Below, one piece after another: positions 35,642-45,053 of a stretch of 64,000 bases of DNA (the first letter of the stretch is position 1; each line of letters opens with the position of its first letter). The notes below the pieces were generated by a model. It had not been told where the DNA came from and ran no database searches. It worked only from the letters and a program-made list of their open reading frames with translations. The position numbers and the translations under genes were made by a program. This DNA comes from Aphelidium insulamus (taxonomy: Eukaryota > Aphelidiomycota > Aphelidea > Aphelidiaceae), in contig JAZDSV010000016.1 in the NCBI GenBank assembly GCA_036784855.1, forward strand, positions 100,001 through 164,000, in the 5' to 3' direction.

Positions 35642-36582
35642 GGCTGCTGAGAAATATGACCGGAAAAAGTCGCGGGTAAATTACAGAAGATTGATCCGCA
35701 GTTTAAACGTCATCACATCAAAGTTTTGCTGCTGTCATCAAAGTTTGAGTGTCATAACTTGGCCAGCTAGTCGGGCGCTACGAATCCGGTGGTTCGGGTT
35801 CAGCAATTGATTGTGTCAAAAAGGATGAGAATCTGGCGGTTCGAGTTCTGTAATTTTATTTATTGTGAGCATGACACATAGTGATCGCCAGGTAATGCGT
35901 CAGACGGGCTGATTTGTTAAGCTAATCTACCGTTGTTGAGGGAGATCATCATTTGTCGATCAGAGGCTCGAACGAAGGAAGCCGGCGACGGCAAATCCCT
36001 TCCCTTGACAAACGAGGATTGAATGTCATCACGAGCGGTATGATAATCTGAAAATCGAGGAACATAACGTATATTTGATCAGACGGCTAATATTCCCTTA
36101 CTTGCGTCATACATGTACATCCACTTTGGTGCGTGTAAAAGCATGTAAAAGAGGAAATATACACAAATTAGACATAAATTTAGATCAAAGACATGCAGAT
36201 CTTCCATATCCTTGAATGATGTGTTAATCAAATCAGAACGAGAAAAAAGTGCACCGGACCTGCCACACCGAGTCGAGTCGATAGGTCCTCAGCAACATTA
36301 GGACCACGGCCCTTACGGACCACATGTGTAGGAGCTAAACGGACCTGAGATATCGTTCGATTGAAATGAAGGCATATTAAGTTACATTAGTAAGGTACAT
36401 GAGACTGTTAGTGTGCTTCTGTACAGTATCTATCGGTAACTGGTGCGCTCTGATAGCCACACGGATATATAAAGGTTTCAGTGCATATCAGCAACATGTA
36501 TTATGATTACACTGAGAAGACAAGTTCAGGATATGCTGGTAGTTTTAGTTGGTATTCCTCACGTGACATTGCACCCAAGCAT
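35642..36582. other. Intergenic region with TATA element facing an antisense frame
   Basis: Nothing clearly coding. A pair of imperfect direct repeats (GAATC(C/T)GG(T/C)GGTTCG, near 35785 and 35828) includes box B-like words, but no box A is in place and no tRNA folds. A strong TATATAAAG at about 36466 is followed by a plus-strand frame that soon runs antisense into the DUF7707 gene. Confidence 0.4.
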
Positions 36583-37086
36583 TTAGACCATGTTGATCAG
36601 GACCATCAGCGACAGGGCACCTGCCGCGATCTGCACCGAGCCGCTGTTGGAATCGGTCGGTTTCTTGGCGCCGGTCTGCGCCGTAGAGTCCACACGGAAA
36701 CTGGTGGACTGTTGGGCCGACGCGGTGTTGCACTGCTTCTCATTCTTGCACTTGGCGGAGCAAACATTGCGATCCGGTGTGATGGACTTGACGCACTCGT
36801 CCACACAGTCCGTCATCTCACCCGTGCACTGGGAGTTGGGAATGGTGAACTGGTAGTAGGACGGGATGGTGGCCGATGTGCCGGCCGTGCACTTGCAGTC
36901 CCAGTTCAGCGTGGCGGCATCGCACGTGTTCACGTCGGTTTTGCCGGCGCAGTACACGCCGCACTCTGCCTTGTTGGCCAGACAGTACTGTTCACGCTGT
37001 GCCAGCGGCTGCGAGAGTAGAGAGTACGCGGCATTCACGCCGTTGACAATGGCGACAATGGCTACCAGGCTGATATACTTGTTCAT
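36583..37086 (-). CDS. GPI-anchored Cys-rich cell-surface protein (DUF7707-like)
   Basis: Single-exon gene of 167 residues. Signal peptide (YISLVAIVAIVNGVNA), then a compact Cys-rich domain: QREQYCLANKAECGVYC, NTCDAATLNWDCKC with TAGTSA, IPSYYQFTIPNSQCTGEM and TDCVDECV, the pattern of fungal DUF7707. A Ser/Thr-rich stretch follows. The C-terminus has a small-residue site and a hydrophobic tail (SVQIAAGALSLMVLINMV), as for GPI attachment. It is expected in the wall or plasma membrane. Its role is unknown. A TATA box lies 60 bp upstream. Confidence 0.85.
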   Translation of the reverse strand: MNKYISLVAIVAIVNGVNAAYSLLSQPLAQREQYCLANKAECGVYCAGKTDVNTCDAATLNWDCKCTAGTSATIPSYYQFTIPNSQCTGEMTDCVDECVKSITPDRNVCSAKCKNEKQCNTASAQQSTSFRVDSTAQTGAKKPTDSNSGSVQIAAGALSLMVLINMV

Positions 37087-37144
37087 TTGGTGCTTGCTTG
37101 CTTGGTATATATGTATGTGTGCTGACATGTTCTGTACACAGCGC

Positions 37145-37153
37145 CTTATATAG
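37145..37153 (-). promoter_or_regulatory. TATA box of the DUF7707 gene
   Basis: TATATAAGG on the minus strand, 59 bp before the ATG at 37086. Upstream (37172-37205) two direct repeats of (G/A)ATCCGCGGCA(A/T)CA look like binding sites for a transcription factor. Confidence 0.6.
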
Positions 37154-37359
37154 GCGTGAAGCCGGCTCGTGATCCGCGGCAACAATGTGGCGCAATCCGC
37201 GGCATCACTGTTGCCCTCGTTGCCCGTCAAGGGTTCCAACTTACAAGCCACTTTGTCATAACTGGTATGGCACATGACGACAGTACATAGTGCCATGTGT
37301 GCCACACATTTAGCCAGCACACGTGGTTGCCATGCTGGCGACACGCTCGGCGATTAGAG

Positions 37360-39570
37360 ATGCACTGGCCAACGTTGCTGCAACGCGACAAGCTTGGTCC
37401 ACGGCAGCTGTTGGCGGACACTGCAGCGGCCACCGACGCACCACTGCCAGCCGATGCGGCACTGCGACGCAACCAGGAGATCATTGCCGGCTTGCTGGAC
37501 AGCTTTCTCGCACAGTCACAGTCACCGTCACAGTCACCTTCAGCCCCGCAGCAACACTCTGCTGCTCCGGCAACCAAGGGCGGCGACGCTGCTGACAACT
37601 CCGGCAACACATCGTACAGCGCCGAGATGATGGAGCGCATCGAGGAGCTGTTGTCGCAACTGTGCGCCTGCTTCCAGCTGTACGGCTGCCCGACCCACGT
37701 GATCGAGGTGACCATGCCCAAGGTGGCAAAGGGGCTGGCGGTGGGCGCCGACTTTGCCGTCCTGCCCAACATGACCCTGATGCATCTGAGCAAGCTGGAG
37801 TGCATCACGCATGCCGCGCGCCGCAAGACCATCTTCTTCCGCGCGTGCGGCGGCATCGACATCTACCGGCTGCAGCTGGTGGACGAGCTGGTGCGCAAGA
37901 TTGTCAGCTACGCCAGTGTCAGTCCGCCCAGCAACGCGTCGTCGCTGGATGTCGAGGCGGCCGCCGGGCGTCTTCAGGCGTCACTGATGTCACTGGTTCG
38001 AACCAAACGCGTCAGCCAGGACCGGGCGTCGCTTGGCGGAGTGGCCGAGTCGGAGAGCGCCGATGTCACACCGTGTCCCACGCCGGCAACACTGCCCAGT
38101 CCGACGCCGAGTCGACGCGTCACATCGGCAGCCATATCAGATTTGCGTGAAAGCATGCAGCAGCTGTCGGCACTGCCATCCCCGCCACCGCCACCAGAGT
38201 CCGCGTACATCGTGATGGACAGCCCCGTCAGTCAGTTGAAACAGACGATTCTGGGCTTGGCGGCGTTTGGACCGGGCTTCCTAGCCCGTACTGCTTCGTC
38301 TCCCCCGCCGACGCAAGGTCTGGGTGCCACTGCCGCGCCCTACACGCGCATGCAGAGTTCCGTGGCCACCGCGGAGTTCTATCGCAGTCTCACAAAGGCA
38401 GTAAAGTCCACGGCACCGGTAACTATTGCCGAGGAGCCCGCCATCTCTGCTGGCGCTGGCGCTCTGAACGATGTGGCTGCCACCAGCGATTCCGATCCAC
38501 ATGTGAAATCTGGGTCAGCCCACCCGGCGGCAGATCCAGGCGTTTGCCGAGATCGCAGTCGAGGACGGTCTGGCCTCACTGGATCGTATTGTGCACGCGC
38601 CGCCGCTCTACTGTGCGCGCACACAATGGCTAATGATGTCGCTGTCTGCTGGCGGATGTGCTGGCCTATTCTTTGAGGGCGGCTGGGTGGACATTGGGTT
38701 CGCGGCACTGTTTGGCGGCATGGTTGCGTTGTGCGGCGAGCTGAACCGCAATGCACGCTTCACCCGCATCTACGAGATTTTTGCGCCTTCTCCGTGTCTC
38801 TGCTCACCCGGCTGGTGCACCACTACGCCACACCACTCTGCTACAAGGCGGTCACTATTTCCGCAGTGATTTGGCTGCTGCAGGGTGTCACCATCACGCT
38901 CTCGGTCATTGAACTGATGACTCGGAACTTGATATCGGGCACGGTGCGTCTCTTCTACGGCATAATTATCAGCGCGCTCATTGGATTCGGTCTGGATCTG
39001 GGCACGGGGTTCTCGGCGCGGCTGCTGGGCATGTCGAAGCAGGATGCGATGGCACAGAGTGCATGTGGCCCTGATCGGGGTATAAGCCACGCGTGGTACC
39101 CGCTGTTTTTGCTGGTCACATCAGTGGCATTCAGCCTCCTGCTAAACACACACTGGAAACAACTGGCACCAATGACAGCCATGGCCGCGCTGGCATTCGG
39201 AGTCACGTACGCATTTTCCTCCGTGCTGGAAGACTCCATGACAATGGTGCTGGCTGCCTTTGCATGCGGAGTCTGCTCCAACCTGTATGCCAACTGGACC
39301 AGCACACCGGCCATCACGTACGTGCTCAGCGGTCTGCTGATGCTTGTTCCCGGCTCCATGGCCGTCAATGGCTTCTTTCTCTACTTTCAAAAGGACACTA
39401 CGGCCGGAGTGGGGCTGGCCACAGCGGTGCTCATGATTGCACTGTCACTGGCAGTGGGAATTTTTCTCGCCTCACTGGTGTCGGTGCAAGAGGACACCAA
39501 GGCGTACTTTGAAAAGTTGCGCAAACTGCACAAACGCACTGGCTCGCGGCCTAGTGGACTTGTGTTTTGA
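37360..39570 (+). CDS. ThrE/PRM10-like membrane transporter, frame interrupted
   Basis: The start at 37360 is the first in-frame ATG; a longer form would need a non-ATG start. The N-terminal cytoplasmic ThrE half is clear: QLCACFQLYGCPTHVIEVTM, then LAVGADFAVLPNMTLMHL and FRACGGIDIYRLQLVDELV. A disordered insert of about 150 residues follows. The second part (FAEIAVEDGLASLDRIV, about 38530) is in the next frame. A 31-nt GT-AG intron (GTGAAA...GGCAG, 38504..38534) would account for this. At about 38787 the frame changes back beside a T run with no room for an intron. After it come about nine membrane helices to 39570 (for example ISALIGFGLDLGTGFSARLL, VLSGLLMLVPGSMAVNGF). Family members export amino acids or act in mating projections. 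The second break is a real frameshift or a sequence error. Confidence 0.75.
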
Positions 39571-39660
39571 AGTGGCCACCATGGAGCTCCAGAAGCTGCA
39601 ATATAAAAGGTGGGACTTGATTGGCGGGAGTAGGTTACTGTGTAACTATAAGTTCTTCGG

Positions 39661-39670
39661 ATATAAATAG
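39661..39670 (+). promoter_or_regulatory. TATA box of the small Cys-rich peptide gene
   Basis: ATATAAATAG, 38 bp before the ATG at 39708. A second, weaker TATAAAAGG lies at 39602. Confidence 0.6.
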
Positions 39671-39707
39671 ACTACGGTGGTTGCAGTAGCATTAATTACC
39701 AATTGAA

Positions 39708-39914
39708 ATGCGATTCATCTTCATTGTTGCAGTGTATTTTGTTGCCTGCTTCTCAATCGTAATGGCAAGTCCCAAGTACGTGCAGCATTGCAACCCCAAT
39801 CTATGCAATCATCCCTGTAAAACCGTTATATGTTGGTATTGTAAAGATCAATATTGTGGTAAAAGGATCAATCCTTATCCCTGGCGAGGAGGCCCACGCA
39901 CGGATTACGATTGA
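39708..39914 (+). CDS. Small secreted Cys-rich peptide
   Basis: Single-exon gene of 68 residues. The signal peptide (FIFIVAVYFVACFSIVMA) is followed by a mature part of about 48 residues with six Cys spaced C-x4-C-x3-C-x4-C-x2-C-x4-C, then a Pro/Gly/Arg-rich tail. The six-Cys pattern predicts three disulphides, as in defensive or effector-type peptides, but no family was recognised. A TATA box at the right distance supports a real gene despite its size. Confidence 0.65.
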   Translation: MRFIFIVAVYFVACFSIVMASPKYVQHCNPNLCNHPCKTVICWYCKDQYCGKRINPYPWRGGPRTDYD

Positions 39915-39997
39915 TCTTGCAATTATCATGTGTTTTTTCGAAAAGAAACGTCGTTTCTGAAATGAATGTATTCTCTCAAATATTTATGTTAATCAGT

Positions 39998-40025
39998 ATT
40001 AGCTTTTGCTGCAGCAAAAGCTAAT
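39998..40025. repeat. Perfect 28-bp palindrome
   Basis: ATTAGCTTTTGCTG followed by its exact reverse complement, with no spacer. It is followed at once by a partial copy (TGCTGCAGCAAAT). It may be a hairpin, a transcription-factor site or the scar of an insertion. It sits between the Cys-rich peptide gene and the protease fragment. Confidence 0.9.
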
Positions 40026-40049
40026 TGCTGCAGCAAATCAAACACTATA

Positions 40050-40255
40050 TTTGCAAATCCTTGTTGTCATGTTCTATGAAACTTCCTAAGCAGTCGGATG
40101 TTGTGTGCCCGCGCAGTGCCCACGGTAACGGTCCATTTACCGAGCTGCTCCACCGGAATCTGGTCGGATCTGACGACTATGGCCATCAGTGCACCACTTT
40201 TGCGCACAAAGACATGCAAACTGCCGTTTCCCTTGCTCGAACCGAGTGTAGAAGA
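40050..40255 (-). pseudogene. Fragment of a third protease copy
   Basis: Matches the last third of protease copy A (about 33680-33850) on the same strand, with shared runs such as CACCACTTTTGCGCACAAAGACA and CGCCCACGGTAAC-like words. The GDSGSP codons are changed and no upstream part of the gene remains. It is a decayed third member of the family. Confidence 0.75.
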
Positions 40256-40558
40256 GTTCTATCCTCAAGCACCATCTCCTGACAGCACCGGCACCCATTA
40301 ATTATGCACTGCTGTTTCTCTTGCTCAAATCAGAGCTACCACGGTTTGTTTTTATAGCAAATCCTGACAGCACTGGCATGAGGGGACCAATTCATGAGCT
40401 GTCGATCATTTAGCCAATGCTGTCAGGAGCTGTGGTCTTGGCATTGTGCGCATCGTTGAAAGCTCAAAGCACCAGCGACGTTAGCTAAAAACAGTGTCCC
40501 AACTACAATACAACATCCATTCACATTATTTGATCTAGTTATCGACTGACTTCTGCCT

Positions 40559-42030
40559 TTAAACCTGTGCGACATCCCCCGTATCCATGTCGCTTATGCC
40601 CAGAAAGTCGTTCTGCTCCTCCGTGCGTTCATAGTGTTCCACCAGCATGTTGGGATCGGGGTCGGGCGCAAACAAGTTTTGCAGGTAACTGTTGCCCAGC
40701 GGATCGTCCATCACAATGGTAAATGGTTGCTCCATGGCTATCAGAGACTTGAGCCTCTCCAAAAACGTGGCAAACCTTTCCCGCCGCTCCGATGTCAGCG
40801 AGTCACCTCGAGCAAACGGTCCACGTGACGACAGCTCGTCGTATATGTTTTGCAGCAGGCCCTCCACCGTGGTAAATTTTCCTCCCAGCGTACCGGCATC
40901 CAGCTGCAGATCAATTTCCGGGATGCTGAATCCACAGCTCTCACTCTGTCACACTGTAAACGTTGAATGCTAATAGATTACTACAACTACCTTGAGAATG
41001 TCACGAGACAAATCATCAGATTCCGTCATCTTCAAGGTAATGCGAGTGCCTTTCTCGGCAATGGCGCCTCCAGCCTTCACCTCGGTGCTCTTGAAGCCAC
41101 ACGTGTCGCATGTAATGGCCATCAGCACGACCTGCTTAAAGTAGGGAATGTCGACAATCTTCATCTTGCAGTCGGACGGCGCGTGGCAGTTGGAACAGTT
41201 TGTGGGGAATGACAGCACCTCATCCTTGAGATTCTCCTCTAGGGAGACGATCAGTTACATGCAAGTATGCAATGTCATACCAAGACAAGCGTACCAGTCA
41301 GCGGATCATCTTTGTCATTGGCCGGGTCAAGCCCAACTTGTTCAGACTGCTCGGCAGTCCGCATGTACGTGTCAATGGTCATGTTGGGGTCCTTGCTGGG
41401 CGCCACCAGGTTCTCCACATAGCTGTTACCACTCGGGTCATCCACGGTCAGAGTGAATGGTGTGGCACTATTGCCAGACGCGTACTCGCGCAACTTTTCA
41501 ATGGTGGCATTGATCTTTTCCCAGACTTGTGGTTCCACCACTGCCTGTCGCTCCGCCTGATACATGGCCAGGTCGTCGGCAGCCTTGGCCAGGAAGCCCT
41601 CCACTGTGTTGAGGAGACCGCGCTGCGTGCCAGCCGGAATCTCAAAGTCCAGCTCCTCGACGCGTATGGCCGCGTGCTCACTCTTGATCACTTGGCGATT
41701 CAGGTCCTCCTTGGTGGCGATGGTGCAGCTGATGTGCACACCGCGCGGCTGGATGGCGCCACCACTTTGGATCTCGTTGTTGCGCTCGTGGCAGTGCGGG
41801 CACTCGAACGCCATCAGAATGACCTCGCGGAAGTGCGGAATGCTTGTCAGGAGCATGCGCGTCACGCCCTGCACACGCGTTATATCACGATATTCTCACT
41901 ACTGCAGCCACGTACGTACATTCTGCCCGCAGTTCATGCACAGCGATTCCATCTCGGTGCATTCCTGCTCCTCGGCGTCGATATCGCCAAAGATGCGCGC
42001 CTTTTTCGGCGGATTCTCCGTGGTGGCCAT
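40559..42030 (-). CDS. ZPR1: Zinc finger protein ZPR1
   Basis: Exons 42030..41920, 41868..41295, 41238..40991 and 40945..40559 sum to 439 codons plus stop. The protein has the ZPR1 double layout. ZnF1 is CMNC...CPHC, split by intron 1, followed by its beta domain (LNRQVIKSEHAAIRVEELDFEI, then FTLTVDDPSGNSYVENL). ZnF2 is NCSNCHA...CDTCGFKSTEVK with its beta domain (LSRDILKSE, then FTIVMDDPLGNSYLQNL). ZPR1 is an essential chaperone for folding of translation factor eEF1A. Cytoplasm and nucleus. Length is normal for the family. Confidence 0.97.
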
Positions 42031-42716
42031 TTTAGTGTTGGTAAACCGCAGACAATGGGAACTTATTATGGACTGTCTGATAATCACATTTACAAATTTA
42101 TCAATTGAGAGTGCCGCGCCAGCGACCCTTACAGCGGAGGCAAGTATGCCACACACTGCTCACGTGACGCAGCGGTATTGGCAGCGTCGTCGCGAGGAAG
42201 TCAAGTCACCAATCGGCTGTTGGCAGAGATTTTGGCTATAAAATGGACACTCTATGCACACAACTCCTCGTGCTTTCAGCGCAGCCCGCCTTCGCCACTT
42301 GTACAGTACACACACACAGAGTAACACATTCGATACATAGCAGTACTCGTTGCACTCTCTTATCAGCCATCTTGAAACAACCGCCGAGGTAGCCTACAAC
42401 CGATAACAGCATGCTTGGCGTGGGCGGGTTTGTGCGCGACGTGCCTTGAAGATTCGGCCGCCTCGATGTCAAGTTCCCAAGTGTTATAGCAAACAATATA
42501 ATAGCTTTCTACGTAGATTGTTCTTGTTAATGAATATACTAGCATATATGTTTGCGTGGAATTTTTACAGTAGAGAGAGATGCATTTACGAGCTCTATTT
42601 TTAGTGCTGGCAACGCTGCTTCCACGGCGATAGCAACATCACACACACACAAAACTATCTACAGATACTATCTACATCTACACCCACAAGTACCACACCT
42701 GGAAATTGCCGCAGAT
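42031..42716. other. Intergenic region, divergent promoters
   Basis: About 690 bp between ZPR1 (minus) and the next plus-strand gene. A TATAAAA at about 42237 faces right. An upstream non-coding exon is possible but cannot be shown. No RNA gene or repeat recognised. Confidence 0.4.
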
Positions 42717-43724
42717 ATGAGCGACACAAAGACACACGACGCGACATTTGCACTTGGGCCATCGGCGGCCACACTGTCCGTGTTTGAACAGCACAACAAC
42801 ATCCACCAGCCGCCGACGACACTGCCACTTCAATACGGACTTGGGCACGATCGTAGCCAGGAGTTTGGCGGGGACGCGTCCAGTGGCGGCCCGCACAGCA
42901 ACATATTGCCACAGTTCAGCGATCTGCAGTCGCTCACGCACGGCGGACTGCCTGGCTTTCACTCGAGCGACCTGATAATGATCAACGCGCTGCACCCCGA
43001 CAGTTCCTGGGTACGCGACTCGGCCTCGCAGTCATTCGGTGTGGGTGATGCGGCGGTGAGTGGCACCGTGTCGTCGCACCTGGCCGACACTGACCGGCAC
43101 TCTGGACTGTGGCTGCACACCACGCTGCCGCCCTCATCGCACGTCAACGTGGAGCACAGTTTCTACGACGACAATGTCAACACTCTACACTCGCCCAGCT
43201 CTGACCAGATGTCGTCGGGAACATCGTCATCGGTGCCAATGACCCCAATGTCGCCCACCACGCCCGGCATGGACCGTCTGGGCGGCGCCACTGACAGCAA
43301 TGGCAATAATAACAACAACGGTGGCAAAGCGCGCAAGGGACAGGCACGCAAGCGCGAACATCTGCCCATTCTGCAGCGCAAGAGCACCGCGATGGTGGAG
43401 GCGTGCGAGCGTGGCATACGGCGCGCCAAGGAACTGGAGCTGGAGATACAGCGATTGCGCGACACCCTCGAAGCCGAGTACGGCTGGAACATGGCAGACA
43501 GCGGGGCAGATTCGGCCGCCAACTCCGCCATAAATGCCGCAACGGCCGGCAACAATACGTACTCCTTCCAGCAGAAGCGGTCGCGCGGCAACTTCATGTC
43601 CATGCTGGGCGGCGGCGGCGGCGTGATGGGCGGAGTCGGCGATGATGACGCCGCCATCTACCAGTCCTTCACGGACTACACATCGCGCGGTCTGTCCACT
43701 GGACGGCGCCGCTCTCTCAAGTGA
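42717..43724 (+). CDS. Unrecognised protein with short coiled coil
   Basis: Single-exon gene of 335 residues from ATG 42717; the frame stays open for 165 bases further up, but that part (SHTHKTIYRYYLHLHPQ) looks like leader sequence. The protein is rich in Ser, His, Asp and Gly, with an Asn run. The only ordered part is a basic stretch (GGKARKGQARKREHLPIL) followed by a coiled coil (IRRAKELELEIQRLRDTLEA). This is short for a bZIP and lacks its N-x7-R/K signature. A Gly-rich segment and RRRSLK end the protein. Strong codon bias like its neighbours supports coding. No function assigned. Confidence 0.65.
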   Translation: MSDTKTHDATFALGPSAATLSVFEQHNNIHQPPTTLPLQYGLGHDRSQEFGGDASSGGPHSNILPQFSDLQSLTHGGLPGFHSSDLIMINALHPDSSWVRDSASQSFGVGDAAVSGTVSSHLADTDRHSGLWLHTTLPPSSHVNVEHSFYDDNVNTLHSPSSDQMSSGTSSSVPMTPMSPTTPGMDRLGGATDSNGNNNNNGGKARKGQARKREHLPILQRKSTAMVEACERGIRRAKELELEIQRLRDTLEAEYGWNMADSGADSAANSAINAATAGNNTYSFQQKRSRGNFMSMLGGGGGVMGGVGDDDAAIYQSFTDYTSRGLSTGRRRSLK

Positions 43725-43806
43725 CCCCGGCATTCCACAATATACATACATATACCATTCAATGGATTTGCTGAGGACATGACAAGCACCATAGTAAGCA
43801 CCAAAT

Positions 43807-44771
43807 CTATTTCTTGTCCCCGGTGAGAAACTTTAGCCCAGCCGCCAAACCAGACTTTACACTGCCCATAATGGACGGCTGGTCGCGCTCCGACAGTCCA
43901 CTTAGCTCTCCCTACATACATAAGGTAAGTGTAAATACAATAACTCAACAACATCGACACTAACCGTGAGCCGGTACTGCATCATCTCACGGCGAATTGA
44001 CTGAAATTTGGCTTCCGGGAGCGGATGAAATCGTATCGGGTTCTCGGCGGGCACCGTCTCATACACAACGCTGTCACTGCCTGATATCAGGGCGCACTGG
44101 GCGGCCAGACGGGCAAAGGTGCCGCGCTCATTCATGTACATGGACCAGGATTCCTTGTTGGGGCAGAGATGTTGCTGCAGCTCTCCCAGCACGCGTTCAC
44201 GGAATATATTGCGCACATAGAAGAGCATGTGGCATATATAATCTGTGCTCAACGGGTTATCGTGTGCAGCACTATCAACACCACGCACCCTTATTGGGGC
44301 GCCACTGAGTGAACCGGTGCATTAGAGAGAGCGAGCCGGATGCATTGATGAGCGGATGAAACATCTCGGTGAGGAAGCGCACTGACGGGCCAGCCTCGGG
44401 GTACTCCTCGGGGATGTTGACGACGAACTTGAACACGCCGCCCTTGTAGTAGCCGTCATGCACAAATACCACGCCGAACCACTCTGTCACACAGCGCTCA
44501 TGTCAGTACAAGGTATACACATATCATATGCAATAGACGAACGGTAGATGTTGTCCGCGGCTGGGATGACGTAAAGGCCGGGCGGGCAGTGACCGGGGTT
44601 GCGCAAGTTCTTCAGCTCGATGAGCAGCTCAAAGCGCTTAAATTGCCGTGAGGTGTAGAGCATGTGCTGGGTGAGCTGTTTCTGCGCTGCATTATCGCCA
44701 GTATCTGCTACAGTGCCGGCGCTGTGCGGCGATGTCGGCAGCTGGACCAACGGGTGCTGCTCCGGTTCCAT
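43807..44771 (-). CDS. AKTIP/FTS-like ubiquitin-conjugating E2 variant, inactive
   Basis: Exons 44771..44543, 44483..44289, 44242..43965 and 43911..43807 sum to 268 codons plus stop. The UBC fold is clear: FKRFELLIELKNL, PPGLYVIPAADNIYQ, WFGVVFVHDGYYKGGVFKF, IPEEYPEAGPSVRFLT, then FHPLINASGSLSLMHRFTQW. The active-site Cys of E2 enzymes, expected just after the HP motif, is Ser or absent, as in AKTIP. The long C-terminal helices (MLFYVRNIFRERVL) also match. AKTIP/FTS works with Hook and FHIP in a dynein adaptor that moves early endosomes, which is known in fungal hyphae. Confidence 0.85.
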
Positions 44772-45017
44772 GATTGATCAGCTGTGTTTCTCCGTCATCT
44801 CTACACCAGCCGTGCAAAACTTTGTTGCCGCATACATATGTACATACCCATGGGTATGTATCGCGATTAAGGCGTAGGTGTGTATGTCCATATGTACTTG
44901 AACGCTCCACCAATAGGTTTGTACTGGCTCCATTGCCTCCGGATAAGCCAATCAGCGCACTCACGTGCTTTTCCATTACCCGATTTCCATTGTCTCTCTG
45001 GCTTCCATTATCCCGCA

Positions 45018-45026
45018 CATATAAAC
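45018..45026 (+). promoter_or_regulatory. TATA box of the large secreted-protein gene
   Basis: CATATAAAC, 36 bp before the ATG at 45054. Confidence 0.5.
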
Positions 45027-45053
45027 AACCGATACAGCGCGACATTATCCGAC

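Noticed and set aside
35785-35860. tRNA-like box B words in a pair of direct repeats
   Set aside because: No box A at the right distance and no cloverleaf.
36481-37020. 180-codon plus-strand frame over the DUF7707 gene
   Set aside because: Mostly the complement of a well-supported gene; Gly/Arg-rich as expected for a shadow frame.
41272-42241. Long plus-strand frames opposite ZPR1
   Set aside because: They are the complement of ZPR1 exons, which carry clear zinc-finger motifs.
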